This document shows, piece after piece, positions 42,770-51,662 of a stretch of DNA of 64,000 nucleotides; position 1 is the first letter of the stretch; each line of letters begins with the position of its first letter. Below the pieces are notes generated by a model. It was given only the letters and a program-made list of their open reading frames with translations. It was not told where the DNA came from and made no database searches. The position numbers and the translations under genes are program-made. This stretch comes from Bacillus cabrialesii (GTDB lineage Bacteria > Bacillota > Bacilli > Bacillales > Bacillaceae), in the NCBI RefSeq assembly GCF_004124315.2, contig NZ_CP096889.1:494001-558000 (forward strand), written 5' to 3'.

Positions 42770-43855
42770 TTGAAAACAAGTCTAGGATTAGTGTACGGAG
42801 GAAAGTCGGCAGAACATAATGTTTCCCTGCAGACAGCTCTGGCTGTAATCAAAGCGCTAAATACTGAGAAGTTTGATATACATCCGATTTATATAACTGA
42901 AAAAGGCGAATGGGTAAGAGGCGCCCGTTTAACTGAGCCTGTTTCAAACGTGAAAATGCTTCAATTTGAGCAAGGAGGCAGTGCTTTTTCTCCGGCTGCC
43001 CTGAATCAGGAGATGTTTCCGCAGGAAGCGTCACAGCAAAATGAAGCCATCGACGTCGTATTCCCGCTCCTCCACGGACCGAACGGAGAAGACGGAACGA
43101 TCCAAGGAATGCTCGAACTGTTGAATATTCCTTATGTCGGTAACGGTGTGCTTGCTTCCTCAGCCGGCATGGATAAAGTCGTCATGAAACATTTATTCGC
43201 GCAAGCCGGCCTTGCTCAGGCTAAATACGCTGCTTTCCTTAAGAAAGACTGGACCCGTTCTCCGGAAGAAAGCTGTGAGCAGGTCGAACAGGAATTAGGC
43301 TACCCTTGCTTCGTCAAACCGGCGAACCTTGGCTCAAGTGTCGGAATCAGCAAATGCCGAGACCGTGAAGAACTGCAAAAAGCTTTTGAGCTTGCGTTCC
43401 AATATGACCGCAAAGTCGTCGTTGAAGAAGGAATTAACGGCCGCGAAATCGAAATCGGCGTTCTTGGAAATGACGATCCTAAATGCTCTGTTGTGGGAGA
43501 AATCGCGCCGAAGACTGATTTCTACGATTACAAAGCGAAATACGAGGATGGAGACACTGATCTGATGATTCCGGCGAATGTAACCGATGAGGAATACGCG
43601 AAAATCAGTGATATGGCGATTAAGTCGTTTAAAGCGATCGATGGGTCAGGACTTGTCAGAGCGGACTTTTTCCTGACTGCTGACGGCGAAGTTCTGATCA
43701 ATGAAGTCAACACAATGCCCGGCTTTACACCATTCAGCATGTTCCCGTCGCTCTGGAAAGAGGCTGGAGTGGAATACGCTGACCTGATTGAACAGCTTGT
43801 GGAGCTTGCAAAAGAACGCCACGCTGAAAAACAATTGATCAAGCATACATTCTAA
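42770..43855 (+). CDS. ddl: D-alanine:D-alanine ligase
   Basis: A 361-residue ATP-grasp enzyme that joins two D-alanines for peptidoglycan. Visible are LVYGGKSAEHNVSL at the N-terminus, LLHGPNGEDGTIQG (near 97), CFVKPANLGSSVGISK (ATP binding, near 180), and ADFFLTADGEVLINEVNTMPGFT with metal ligands (near 300). The TTG start follows GGGGGGAGTATCCA. It precedes murF, which uses its product, with a terminator-like hairpin between. alr, the D-alanine source, is 8 kb downstream. Confidence 0.94.
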   Translation: MKTSLGLVYGGKSAEHNVSLQTALAVIKALNTEKFDIHPIYITEKGEWVRGARLTEPVSNVKMLQFEQGGSAFSPAALNQEMFPQEASQQNEAIDVVFPLLHGPNGEDGTIQGMLELLNIPYVGNGVLASSAGMDKVVMKHLFAQAGLAQAKYAAFLKKDWTRSPEESCEQVEQELGYPCFVKPANLGSSVGISKCRDREELQKAFELAFQYDRKVVVEEGINGREIEIGVLGNDDPKCSVVGEIAPKTDFYDYKAKYEDGDTDLMIPANVTDEEYAKISDMAIKSFKAIDGSGLVRADFFLTADGEVLINEVNTMPGFTPFSMFPSLWKEAGVEYADLIEQLVELAKERHAEKQLIKHTF

Positions 43856-43864
43856 TCATAAAGA

Positions 43865-43898
43865 TGGACACTGCCGGTGAAAGGGCAGTGTCTTTTCC
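43865..43898 (+). terminator. Terminator or attenuator between ddl and murF
   Basis: GACACTGCC-GGTGAAA-GGGCAGTGTC is followed by TTTTCCC. The short T run may allow readthrough into murF. Confidence 0.65.
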
Positions 43899-43929
43899 CG
43901 TATAAACAAAAGAAAGAGAGGGACCTCAC

Positions 43930-45303
43930 TTGATTAAGCGAACAGTAAAGAACATTGCCGAGATGGTCAAAGGCACACTGACAAATCCGCAATATGAACA
44001 AACAGTCATTCATGGAGTGGCAACCGATACAAGAAAACTGGAACAGCATCAGCTTTTTATCCCGCTGAAAGGGGAACATTTTAACGGCCATACTTTTGTG
44101 CCGCAGGCTTTTGAAGCCGGTGTAGCGGCCGTTCTTTGGGATCGGTCAGAACCAAATGCGCCTGAAAACCAAGCCGTCATCTTAGTGGATGACACCCTTT
44201 CCGCTCTTCAGCAGCTTGCAAAAGCTTATTTGCAGGAGCTGGGCACCCGTGTCATCGGGGTAACCGGAAGCAACGGCAAAACGACAACGAAAGATATGAT
44301 TCACGCCGTTCTGGGAACTCAGTATCGTGTCCACAAAACAGGAGGAAACTTCAATAATCACATCGGTCTGCCGCTGACGGTTTTAGCCATGCCTGAAGAT
44401 ACGGAGATCGCTGTATTGGAGATGGGCATGAGCGCCAAAGGAGAAATTGACCTCTTGAGCCGTCTGGCAAACCCTGATGCGGCAGTGATTACGAATATCG
44501 GCGAATCCCACATGCAAGACCTTGGCTCTAGAGAGGGCATCGCGGAGGCGAAACTTGAAATCATTAACGGGCTTAAAGAAGACGGAGTGCTGATTTATAT
44601 CGGTGACGAACCGCTTCTTCAAAAAGCATACAGCTGCCAAACGAAAACATACGGAACGGGAGAACAAAATGATTATCAGCTTCAGGATGTCAGCCAGAGT
44701 GAAGCGGGAACCCATTTTACAATCAAAGGGATAGAAAACTCGTTTTTTATTCCGATTCTAGGCAAGCACAATGTCATGAACGCAATGGCTGCGATTGCCG
44801 CGGGAGCTTATTTCGGCATCACGCCTGAGGATGCGGCGAAAGGGCTAAGCGGACTAAAGGTAACCGGCATGAGACTTGAACTCATCAAAACAGACAGCGG
44901 CATTTCAATTATTAATGACGCTTATAATGCCAGTCCGACTTCCATGAAGGCTGCCATTCAATTGACAGAAAGCCTTGAAGGCTACGGAAAAAAAATGCTC
45001 GTGCTCGGCGATATGCTTGAACTCGGCGATCTTGAAGAAACGTTCCATAAAGAGTGCGGCGCTGTGATCAGCCCTGAGAAAATCGACCGCGTCTTTACGT
45101 ACGGAAAACTGGGAGCTTTTATCGCGGAAGGCGCACTGCAACACTTTGAGAGAGACCGCGTCAGCCATTACGATGAGAAAAAAGATCTGCTCCAAGCTTT
45201 GAAGGAAAACGCGTCAAAAGGAGATTTGATTTTATTCAAAGCGTCCAGAGGTATGAAGCTTGAAGAAATCGTTAAAGATTTAATAGAGAGCCCGCTTTCA
45301 TAA
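43930..45303 (+). CDS. murF: UDP-MurNAc-tripeptide:D-Ala-D-Ala ligase MurF
   Basis: A 457-residue Mur ligase that adds D-Ala-D-Ala to the UDP-MurNAc-tripeptide. The N-terminal domain binds the UDP part. The ATPase loop is GVTGSNGKTTTKDM (near 110), and NFNNHIGLPLTVL and AVLEMGMSAKGEI follow. A late NDAYNASPTSMKAAI and a C-terminal Rossmann-like domain complete the fold. The TTG start follows GAGAGGGACCTCAC. It directly follows ddl and uses the dipeptide that Ddl makes. Confidence 0.95.
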   Translation: MIKRTVKNIAEMVKGTLTNPQYEQTVIHGVATDTRKLEQHQLFIPLKGEHFNGHTFVPQAFEAGVAAVLWDRSEPNAPENQAVILVDDTLSALQQLAKAYLQELGTRVIGVTGSNGKTTTKDMIHAVLGTQYRVHKTGGNFNNHIGLPLTVLAMPEDTEIAVLEMGMSAKGEIDLLSRLANPDAAVITNIGESHMQDLGSREGIAEAKLEIINGLKEDGVLIYIGDEPLLQKAYSCQTKTYGTGEQNDYQLQDVSQSEAGTHFTIKGIENSFFIPILGKHNVMNAMAAIAAGAYFGITPEDAAKGLSGLKVTGMRLELIKTDSGISIINDAYNASPTSMKAAIQLTESLEGYGKKMLVLGDMLELGDLEETFHKECGAVISPEKIDRVFTYGKLGAFIAEGALQHFERDRVSHYDEKKDLLQALKENASKGDLILFKASRGMKLEEIVKDLIESPLS

Positions 45304-45705
45304 GAAAAAATCTTTCAGGAAAAACGCATATTGCATCATAAAATAACATGATGTGCAAACACTAATGCATGCCGGCCGGAAATTATGTGTGTCTGGCCGG
45401 CTGCGGCTATGATACAATAAATACAGGTTATTTCGCGATACGAAAATATTTGTCCATACATTCCTCCGCTGGCCCGAAGTTCTCCGCCGGACACTTGGGA
45501 GCGGATGAATCAGCAAGCCGGCATATTCGAGAAGCCGATCTGCTTCTCATCTTATTGAAAAACAACTAGTGTAATGGTAAGATAAAACTTAAAGTAATTC
45601 GGGCTTTGTATACGGATGGATCCTGTCTTTTTTGTCTAAAGGGCAGTTTTATAAGTGGTAAATCACGACATTACTGAAACAGCAATTAGAAGGAGTTTGA
45701 ATAAT
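45304..45705 (+). other. Non-coding leader region before cshA
   Basis: About 400 bp without a convincing gene. It contains a hairpin GCCGGCCGG / CTGGCCGGC (45371-45402) not followed by T residues, a TACAAT sequence at 45413 that could be a -10, and a 66-codon open frame (45369-45569) lacking a ribosome site and any recognised family. A long 5' untranslated leader of cshA, which encodes an RNA helicase, is a reasonable guess but cannot be shown. Confidence 0.5.
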
Positions 45706-47190
45706 TTGACTATAACGTTTCAAGATTTTAATTTAAGTTCTGATCTCATGAAAGCAATTAATCGTATGGGATTTGAAGAAGCAACACCGATTCAGGCACA
45801 AACGATACCGCTCGGACTTTCAAATAAAGACGTCATTGGACAAGCGCAAACAGGTACAGGTAAAACAGCTGCGTTTGGTATACCCCTTGTTGAAAAAATT
45901 AACCCCGAGTCTCCTAATATTCAAGCAATCGTAATCGCGCCAACCCGTGAATTAGCCATTCAAGTATCTGAAGAATTATATAAAATCGGACAAGATAAGC
46001 GTGCGAAGGTTCTTCCTATTTACGGCGGACAGGATATTGGACGGCAAATCCGGGCGTTAAAGAAAAATCCGCATATCATTGTCGGAACACCTGGTCGTCT
46101 TCTTGACCACATCAACCGCCGCACTATTCGTTTAAACAATGTAAACACGGTTGTAATGGATGAAGCGGATGAAATGCTGAACATGGGATTCATTGACGAT
46201 ATTGAATCTATTCTTTCAAACGTGCCGAGCGAGCATCAGACACTTCTGTTCTCTGCGACAATGCCTGCGCCGATCAAACGCATTGCAGAGCGCTTCATGA
46301 CTGAGCCGGAACACGTAAAAGTAAAAGCGAAAGAAATGACGGTTTCTAACATTCAGCAGTTCTATTTAGAAGTGCAAGAGCGCAAAAAATTCGATACACT
46401 GACTCGTCTTCTTGACATTCAGTCTCCTGAGCTCGCGATCGTATTCGGACGCACAAAACGCCGTGTTGATGAGCTTGCGGAAGCCCTGAACCTTCGCGGA
46501 TATGCGGCTGAAGGAATTCACGGTGACTTAACGCAGGCGAAACGTATGGTTGCGCTTCGCAAATTTAAAGAAGGCGCAATCGAAGTTCTTGTCGCAACTG
46601 ATGTTGCCGCTCGCGGACTTGATATCTCAGGTGTTACACACGTATACAACTTCGACGTGCCTCAAGATCCTGAAAGCTATGTTCACCGTATCGGAAGAAC
46701 AGGCCGTGCGGGAAAAACTGGTATGGCGATGACGTTCATTACACCGCGTGAGAAAAGCATGCTTCGCGCAATTGAACAAACAACAAAACGCAAAATGGAC
46801 CGCATGAAGGAGCCTACACTTGATGAGGCGTTAGAAGGCCAGCAACAGGTTACTGTTGAACGTCTTCGTACGGCAATCAGTGAAAACAACCTGAACTTCT
46901 ACATGACAGCGGCAGCTGAGCTGCTTGAAGATCATGATGCAGTGACAGTGGTTGCGGCGGCTATCAAAATGTCCACAAAAGAGCCGGACAACACACCGGT
47001 TCGCTTAACAGATGAAGCGCCAATGGTCAGCAAACGCTACAAAAACCAGCGCTCTTCTAAACGCAGAGACGGACAAGGCGGCGGCTACCGCGGCGGAAAA
47101 GGGAAAAGCAACAACCGTTCTTCCTACGACAAAAAGCGTTCAAACGATCGCCGTTCTTCAGGTGACAGACGCCAGAAAAAATCTTACTAA
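45706..47190 (+). CDS. cshA: DEAD-box RNA helicase CshA
   Basis: A 494-residue DEAD-box RNA helicase of the RNA degradosome-like network. Motifs in order are GFEEATPIQAQTIP (Q motif), AQTGTGKTAA (I), PTRELA (Ia), TPGRLLDH (Ib), DEAD (II), SAT (III), and HRIGRTGRAGK (VI). The C-terminal 75 residues are very basic and glycine-rich (GGGYRGGKGKSNN) and bind RNA. The TTG at 45706 is chosen because AAGGAG lies ten bases upstream and the length fits the known protein; the longer GTG frame has no ribosome site. A terminator follows. Confidence 0.95.
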   Translation: MTITFQDFNLSSDLMKAINRMGFEEATPIQAQTIPLGLSNKDVIGQAQTGTGKTAAFGIPLVEKINPESPNIQAIVIAPTRELAIQVSEELYKIGQDKRAKVLPIYGGQDIGRQIRALKKNPHIIVGTPGRLLDHINRRTIRLNNVNTVVMDEADEMLNMGFIDDIESILSNVPSEHQTLLFSATMPAPIKRIAERFMTEPEHVKVKAKEMTVSNIQQFYLEVQERKKFDTLTRLLDIQSPELAIVFGRTKRRVDELAEALNLRGYAAEGIHGDLTQAKRMVALRKFKEGAIEVLVATDVAARGLDISGVTHVYNFDVPQDPESYVHRIGRTGRAGKTGMAMTFITPREKSMLRAIEQTTKRKMDRMKEPTLDEALEGQQQVTVERLRTAISENNLNFYMTAAAELLEDHDAVTVVAAAIKMSTKEPDNTPVRLTDEAPMVSKRYKNQRSSKRRDGQGGGYRGGKGKSNNRSSYDKKRSNDRRSSGDRRQKKSY

Positions 47191-47202
47191 TTCTATTGAT
47201 TA

Positions 47203-47233
47203 AAGCCCAAAACATAACGTTTTGGGCTTTTTT
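47203..47233 (+). terminator. Terminator after cshA
   Basis: AAGCCCAAAAC-ATAAC-GTTTTGGGCTT followed by TTTT. Its arms match those of the ydbC/ydbD terminator at 28938. Confidence 0.8.
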
Positions 47234-47360
47234 ATGTTCGCAATTTGTGATTCAGCAAACTTTCAGCTGACGGAAGCCATTTTTCTATGTATGCTTAAGA
47301 ATGAAACCTTTCTGTATAAGAGACGTATAAGTAACGACGAAAAAACGGGAGGTAGGTATT

Positions 47361-47840
47361 TTGAGAGAGCAGCCAAAAAACCAAATCAGTCCAGACGGAT
47401 TAAAGGTTTGGCGACTTCAAGAGATCATTGTATCCGCTGTCTGCTTGCTTATTGTCATAGCAGTTGCAGTGTTAAGCTATTATTTTCATTGGCCGTACTG
47501 GATCAGCGGCGTGCTCGGCGCGGTTTGGCTGCTGGGTTCGATTGTGACAGTCTTTATCATTCCAAAGATCCGTCATAAAGTATGGCGCTATGAAGTCCAT
47601 GAACATGAAATAGACATTCAGTCAGGTATTTTTGTGGTAACGCGTGTGATTGTTCCGATGGTCAGGGTTCAGCACGTCGATACGTCACAAGGGCCATTAT
47701 TGAAAAAGTACAACCTGGCAACCGTGAAAATTTCCACGGCCGCGACTGTTCATTCGATCCCTGCTCTAGAGATGGAGGAAGCGGATCGGCTGAGAGACTC
47801 CATATCGCGTCTGGCAAGGGTGACTGACGATGATGTCTGA
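47361..47840 (+). CDS. ydbS: Membrane protein with bacterial PH-2 domain, YdbS
   Basis: A 159-residue protein with two N-terminal transmembrane helices (about 25-75) followed by one bPH2 domain (PF03703 type: VHEHEIDIQSGIFVVTRVIVPMVRVQHVDTSQGPL). The TTG start follows GGGAGGTAGGTATT. In B. subtilis ydbS and ydbT act together and are linked to resistance against the amylolysin/lantibiotic class of peptides. The gene overlaps ydbT by 11 bp, which supports a complex of the two. Confidence 0.87.
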   Translation: MREQPKNQISPDGLKVWRLQEIIVSAVCLLIVIAVAVLSYYFHWPYWISGVLGAVWLLGSIVTVFIIPKIRHKVWRYEVHEHEIDIQSGIFVVTRVIVPMVRVQHVDTSQGPLLKKYNLATVKISTAATVHSIPALEMEEADRLRDSISRLARVTDDDV

Positions 47841-49311
47841 ACCGAAACGCCTGCACCCGGCGGCAGTCATTTTGAACTTATGCCATACCATTATTCAAAC
47901 GATAAAAAATATTATTCTGCCATTCTTTTTTGTGTATATCGTCAATTCGAACAACACGGTCCGTTTTTACGGGGCTATTGCGCTCGGTGTGCTGTTCATC
48001 TGGCTTGTAGCCGCGAGTATCATCAAATGGAGACGGTTTACCTATCGAATTGAAGATGATGAATTTAGAATCGAAGAAGGCTTGTTTGTGTCGAAAAAGC
48101 GATATATATCGATTGAGCGGATTCAAACGATGAATACGAGCGCGGGTGTGGTCCAGCAAATCTTTAAGCTTGTGAAGCTGCAAATTGAAACGGCAGGCGG
48201 AGGCAAGGAGGCGGAAGCTGTTCTTTCTGCTATTTCTGTTGAAGAAGCCGAACGCATCAAGGAAGCCGTCTTTAAGAAAAAAGCGCAAAGACGCGAAAGT
48301 GAGCACGCTGAAGCTTGGCCTGAAGCTGAGCAGGAGCAGATTCAGGCCGTTGAGCCGCAAGAGCACTATCGCATGAACGCGAAAGAATTACTGATAGCCG
48401 CTTCTACCTCCGGCGGAATCGGAGTGATTATCTCCGCTGTTTTCGCGCTTATTTCACAGCTTGATGAAATTCTGCCGATGGATTGGTTTTTTGATAAATT
48501 TTCCTTCCTCAAGCACGCCAGCATCGGCATTTACTCGGTACTCATTTTTATCGGTTTATTTATCGCCTGGATTTTCAGCATCGCCGGAATGATGTTTAAA
48601 TACGCGAACTTTCAAATCATAAAAAAAGAGCAGGAATTGGTGATTTCAAGGGGAATTATTGAAAAACACCAAGTCACAATTCCGCTCCGGAAAATACAAG
48701 CCATTAAAATAAAAGAAAACATCATCCGCCAGCTTTTCGGCTTTGTGACGGTGTCCATCGTCAGCGCGGGCGGCGGTGACCGGGAAAAAGAAGAAGGCGC
48801 TTTGACCATTCTCTTTCCGATGATTCATAAAAAAAAGCTTCCGCACATGCTCCGGACTTTTACACCGGAATACACGTTGGAAGAAAACGTCCGCCGCCTG
48901 CCGCGGCGCGCGTTAAAACGCTATTTATTTCGTTCCGTCATTTTTTCAATCTTTTTGATCATTCCGTTATGTATCTTCTTTCAGCCATGGGGCTATCTGT
49001 CGATCATCCTGCTGCCGGCTGAATTGATCTTCGGCTACCTCGCATATAAGGATGCAGGATGGACGATCAACGGGGACCGTCTTCAATTGACGTCCAGATT
49101 TATCAGCAGAACAACGGGAATTGTGTTAAATAGACGAATGCAGGTTTGCAAGTTCAACCAATCTTACTTTCAAAAGAAGGGCCGTCTTTATACCATTTCT
49201 ACCTCGGTAAAATCGTCGAGCCTTATGGAAGAATTATCGGTGAGGGATGTAGGTGAAGAGGACGCGGGCTTCATTTTAAATTGGTACTCATATGAAAAAG
49301 CGGACGGTTAA
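47830..49311 (+). CDS. ydbT: Membrane protein with bacterial PH-2 domains, YdbT
   Basis: A 493-residue membrane protein with pairs of hydrophobic helices (about 15-60, 190-260 and 365-410), each followed by a bPH2 domain, so three such units are likely (for example FRIEEGLFVSKKRYISIERIQTM near 75 and VISRGIIEKHQVTIPLRKIQAI near 270). A longer soluble linker is present at 150-175. Function is inferred from its partner YdbS. Two adjacent ATG codons are possible starts. It ends 4 bp inside the convergent gene ydcA. Confidence 0.88.
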   Translation: MMSEPKRLHPAAVILNLCHTIIQTIKNIILPFFFVYIVNSNNTVRFYGAIALGVLFIWLVAASIIKWRRFTYRIEDDEFRIEEGLFVSKKRYISIERIQTMNTSAGVVQQIFKLVKLQIETAGGGKEAEAVLSAISVEEAERIKEAVFKKKAQRRESEHAEAWPEAEQEQIQAVEPQEHYRMNAKELLIAASTSGGIGVIISAVFALISQLDEILPMDWFFDKFSFLKHASIGIYSVLIFIGLFIAWIFSIAGMMFKYANFQIIKKEQELVISRGIIEKHQVTIPLRKIQAIKIKENIIRQLFGFVTVSIVSAGGGDREKEEGALTILFPMIHKKKLPHMLRTFTPEYTLEENVRRLPRRALKRYLFRSVIFSIFLIIPLCIFFQPWGYLSIILLPAELIFGYLAYKDAGWTINGDRLQLTSRFISRTTGIVLNRRMQVCKFNQSYFQKKGRLYTISTSVKSSSLMEELSVRDVGEEDAGFILNWYSYEKADG

Positions 49312-49907
49312 TACCGCCGCTCTTTTTTTTGAACACATAAAAACGAGAGAAGAAAGCCGCCGCAAAGTCCAAACAGATGGGCCATCATGTTAATATTGGA
49401 GTTGATAAACGACATGAGGACGGCAAATGCGAGCAGTGTGAGAATCATTTTGGAATGCTCCTGCCCGATCAGCTCTTTGCGAAAAAGAACCATAAACAGA
49501 TACACGCCGAACAGCCCGAAAATCGCGCCTGAAGCCCCGACGTGAACGTAATCAAGCGGTTCTGTAACATATGTGCCGATATTGCCGATGATACCGGAGC
49601 CGGCGTACACAAGAAGGAAACGCGCTTTTCCCAGCATGCGCTCCAAAGCTGGGGCAAATAAAAAAATGGACATGGAATTAAACAGCAGATGGGTAAAACC
49701 GGCGTGCAGCAAAACCGGTGTGATCAGCCGCCACCACTCACCGTTTGCGACGCCTAGATTATACCCTGTGACCGCATCCCTCCATAATACGACTGAATCG
49801 ACAGGAAGTGAAAAAAACAGCCAGAGAACAGCTTGCAAGGCCAATATAAAGGTGACAACGGGATAAAGCCTGATAAACGTTTGGAAATTTTCGGTCCGTA
49901 TAAACAT
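49308..49907 (-). CDS. ydcA: Rhomboid-family intramembrane protease YdcA
   Basis: A 199-residue rhomboid-like protein with six hydrophobic segments. The catalytic serine is in GASGAIFGLFG and the partner histidine in MAHLFGLCGG; the WWRLITPVLLHAGFTHLLFNS region is the family's loop-1 and HxxxN pattern. So it should cut membrane proteins within the bilayer. The ATG at 49907 follows AAAAGGAGATCGGA. It ends within the last bases of ydbT (convergent) and is divergent from acpS. Confidence 0.9.
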   Translation of the reverse strand: MFIRTENFQTFIRLYPVVTFILALQAVLWLFFSLPVDSVVLWRDAVTGYNLGVANGEWWRLITPVLLHAGFTHLLFNSMSIFLFAPALERMLGKARFLLVYAGSGIIGNIGTYVTEPLDYVHVGASGAIFGLFGVYLFMVLFRKELIGQEHSKMILTLLAFAVLMSFINSNINMMAHLFGLCGGFLLSFLCVQKKERRY

Positions 49908-50001
49908 TCCGATCTCCTTTTCTTCATTTTGGTATTTCTATAGTAACACGTTTATGAGACAAACCATTTAAATAGTACGTACGCAAAGGAGGTTATCACA
50001 C

Positions 50002-50367
50002 ATGATTTACGGCATTGGACTAGACATTACCGAGCTTAAACGGATCGCTTCTATGGCCGGCCGCCAGAAAAGGTTTGCTGAGCGGATTTTGACGCGAAGT
50101 GAGCTTGACCAATACCATGAGCTTTCAGAGAAAAGAAAAATTGAATTTCTCGCGGGAAGGTTTGCGGCAAAAGAAGCTTTCTCGAAAGCGTTCGGCACCG
50201 GTATAGGAAAACAGCTCAGTTTTCAGGACATTGAAATTAAGAAAGACCAGAATGGCAAGCCTTATATTATTTGCGTGAAGCTGAGCCAGGCCGCCGTTCA
50301 CGTATCAATCACCCATACAAAGGAATACGCGGCAGCGCAGGTTGTGATTGAAAGGTTGTCAAGCTAG
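50002..50367 (+). CDS. acpS: Holo-[acyl-carrier-protein] synthase AcpS
   Basis: A 121-residue phosphopantetheinyl transferase that moves the 4'-phosphopantetheine group from CoA to acyl carrier protein. Visible signatures are GIGLDITEL at the N-terminus (metal-binding aspartate) and EFLAGRFAAKEAFSKAFGTGIG (the W/F-x-x-K-E-A-x-x-K motif, near 52). Length is typical of trimeric AcpS. The ATG follows AAAGGAGGTTATCACAC. It precedes ydcC and alr, but 160 bp and an inverted repeat lie before ydcC. Confidence 0.94.
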   Translation: MIYGIGLDITELKRIASMAGRQKRFAERILTRSELDQYHELSEKRKIEFLAGRFAAKEAFSKAFGTGIGKQLSFQDIEIKKDQNGKPYIICVKLSQAAVHVSITHTKEYAAAQVVIERLSS

Positions 50368-50438
50368 TCTGCATATTAGGGAAACCCCACTCATATATTT
50401 GATAGTGCATTAAGGGAGACAAGTTGTTTGAGGCTTTT

Positions 50439-50480
50439 ATGGTACGCATCCGTTCTGCTTAACGTGTACCGAGCGTACCG
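50439..50480. repeat. Inverted repeat between acpS and ydcC
   Basis: GGTACGC (50440) and GCGTACC (50474) form a seven-base inverted repeat separated by 26 bp. There is no T run, so it is not a clear terminator. The purpose is unknown. Confidence 0.35.
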
Positions 50481-50540
50481 TTAAAGTCAAACAAGCGATT
50501 TCTTCCTTTTACATCAATTGAGAAAAAGGGGTTGAAAAAG

Positions 50541-51548
50541 GTGAGAAAAAGCTTTGTTTTGCTTTTAACGGGACTGCTTGCTGTCCTTATTCTTTCTGCC
50601 TGCGGGCAAAAAACGCAGCAAGATATTGTGACCGGATTAGATGAAAAGGCGAAAGAATATACCTCGTACAAAGCAAAAGCGAAAATGACCATCGAGACAG
50701 GGAGTGAGCCTCAAGTATACAATGTGGAAATCTGGCACAAAAAGCCGTCTCTGTACAGGGTTTATTTAGAAAATCCGAAAAAGGACCAAAACCAAGTCAT
50801 TTTAAGAAACGAAAACGGAGTATTTGTTCTCACGCCGTCTTTAAATAAGAGCTTCAGGTTCCAAAGCGACTGGCCAAACAACAGCAGCCAGGTCTACCTG
50901 TTTGAATCGCTCGTAAAGGATGTTCAAAACGATTCGGATGCAGTTTTCACTGCGAAAGAAAAGAAATACGTATTTGAAACAAAAACAAACTATCAGCACA
51001 ACAAAATGCTGCCGACGCAAGAAATCACATTTAACAAAAAAGATATGAGCCCGTTATCTGTCAAAGTGATGGATACAGACCGAAAAGTCATGGTGAAAGT
51101 GGAATTCAGCAGCTTCGAATTTAATAAACAATTCGACAAAGAATCCTTTGACGAAAAGAAAAATATGACCCTTTCCCAAATGGATGTCGCCACAAGCGCG
51201 AAGCCTTCCGATACATTCGCGGTCAAAACGCCGCTTGAATTGCCGCTTGGCGTAAAGCTGCTTGAAGAAAAAGATATTTCTACTGAAGACGGAAAGCGCA
51301 TCATCATGACCTACGGTGGAGAAAAATCATTCACCTTAATTCAAGAAAAAGCCCAGATCGCCAAGGCATCCTCCTCAGTTACGCTGAACGGCGAACCGGT
51401 AAATCTCGGCTACACCATCGGCGCCCTGTCAGATTCATCATTATCATGGACATATGACGGTGTAGATTACCTTCTCTCATCTAAAGATCTTTCTAAAGAC
51501 GAAATGGTGACAGTCGCGAAAAGCATGCAGGGACAATCATCTAAATAA
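50541..51548 (+). CDS. ydcC: LolA-like sporulation lipoprotein YdcC
   Basis: A 335-residue lipoprotein: basic start, hydrophobic core (FVLLLTGLLAVLIL), lipobox LSAC, then a LolA/LppX-like beta-rich domain with the repeated pattern EIWHKKPSLYRVYLENP and a DUF4367-like second half. It belongs to a group of sigma-E-dependent outer-surface sporulation proteins. GTG at 50541 is preferred because GGGG lies nine bases upstream; an in-frame TTG at 50532 touches that ribosome site but would give the commonly listed 338 residues. A terminator follows. Confidence 0.85.
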   Translation: MRKSFVLLLTGLLAVLILSACGQKTQQDIVTGLDEKAKEYTSYKAKAKMTIETGSEPQVYNVEIWHKKPSLYRVYLENPKKDQNQVILRNENGVFVLTPSLNKSFRFQSDWPNNSSQVYLFESLVKDVQNDSDAVFTAKEKKYVFETKTNYQHNKMLPTQEITFNKKDMSPLSVKVMDTDRKVMVKVEFSSFEFNKQFDKESFDEKKNMTLSQMDVATSAKPSDTFAVKTPLELPLGVKLLEEKDISTEDGKRIIMTYGGEKSFTLIQEKAQIAKASSSVTLNGEPVNLGYTIGALSDSSLSWTYDGVDYLLSSKDLSKDEMVTVAKSMQGQSSK

Positions 51549-51551
51549 CCG

Positions 51552-51584
51552 CCAAAGGCCGAACAAGGTTTGGCCTTTTTTTCG
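51552..51584 (+). terminator. Terminator after ydcC
   Basis: AAAGGCCGAAC-AAG-GTTTGGCCTTT is followed by TTTT (one G-T pair). Confidence 0.8.
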
Positions 51585-51662
51585 TTAGGCATCGTTTCAC
51601 TTTGGGCTTTAATTTTAGTATGATATGTAAATGATATTGAATAAAAGCTAGGAAGTGTCATG

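Noticed and set aside
45369..45569. 66-codon open frame before cshA
   Set aside because: No ribosome site and no family pattern; recorded only as part of the non-coding interval.
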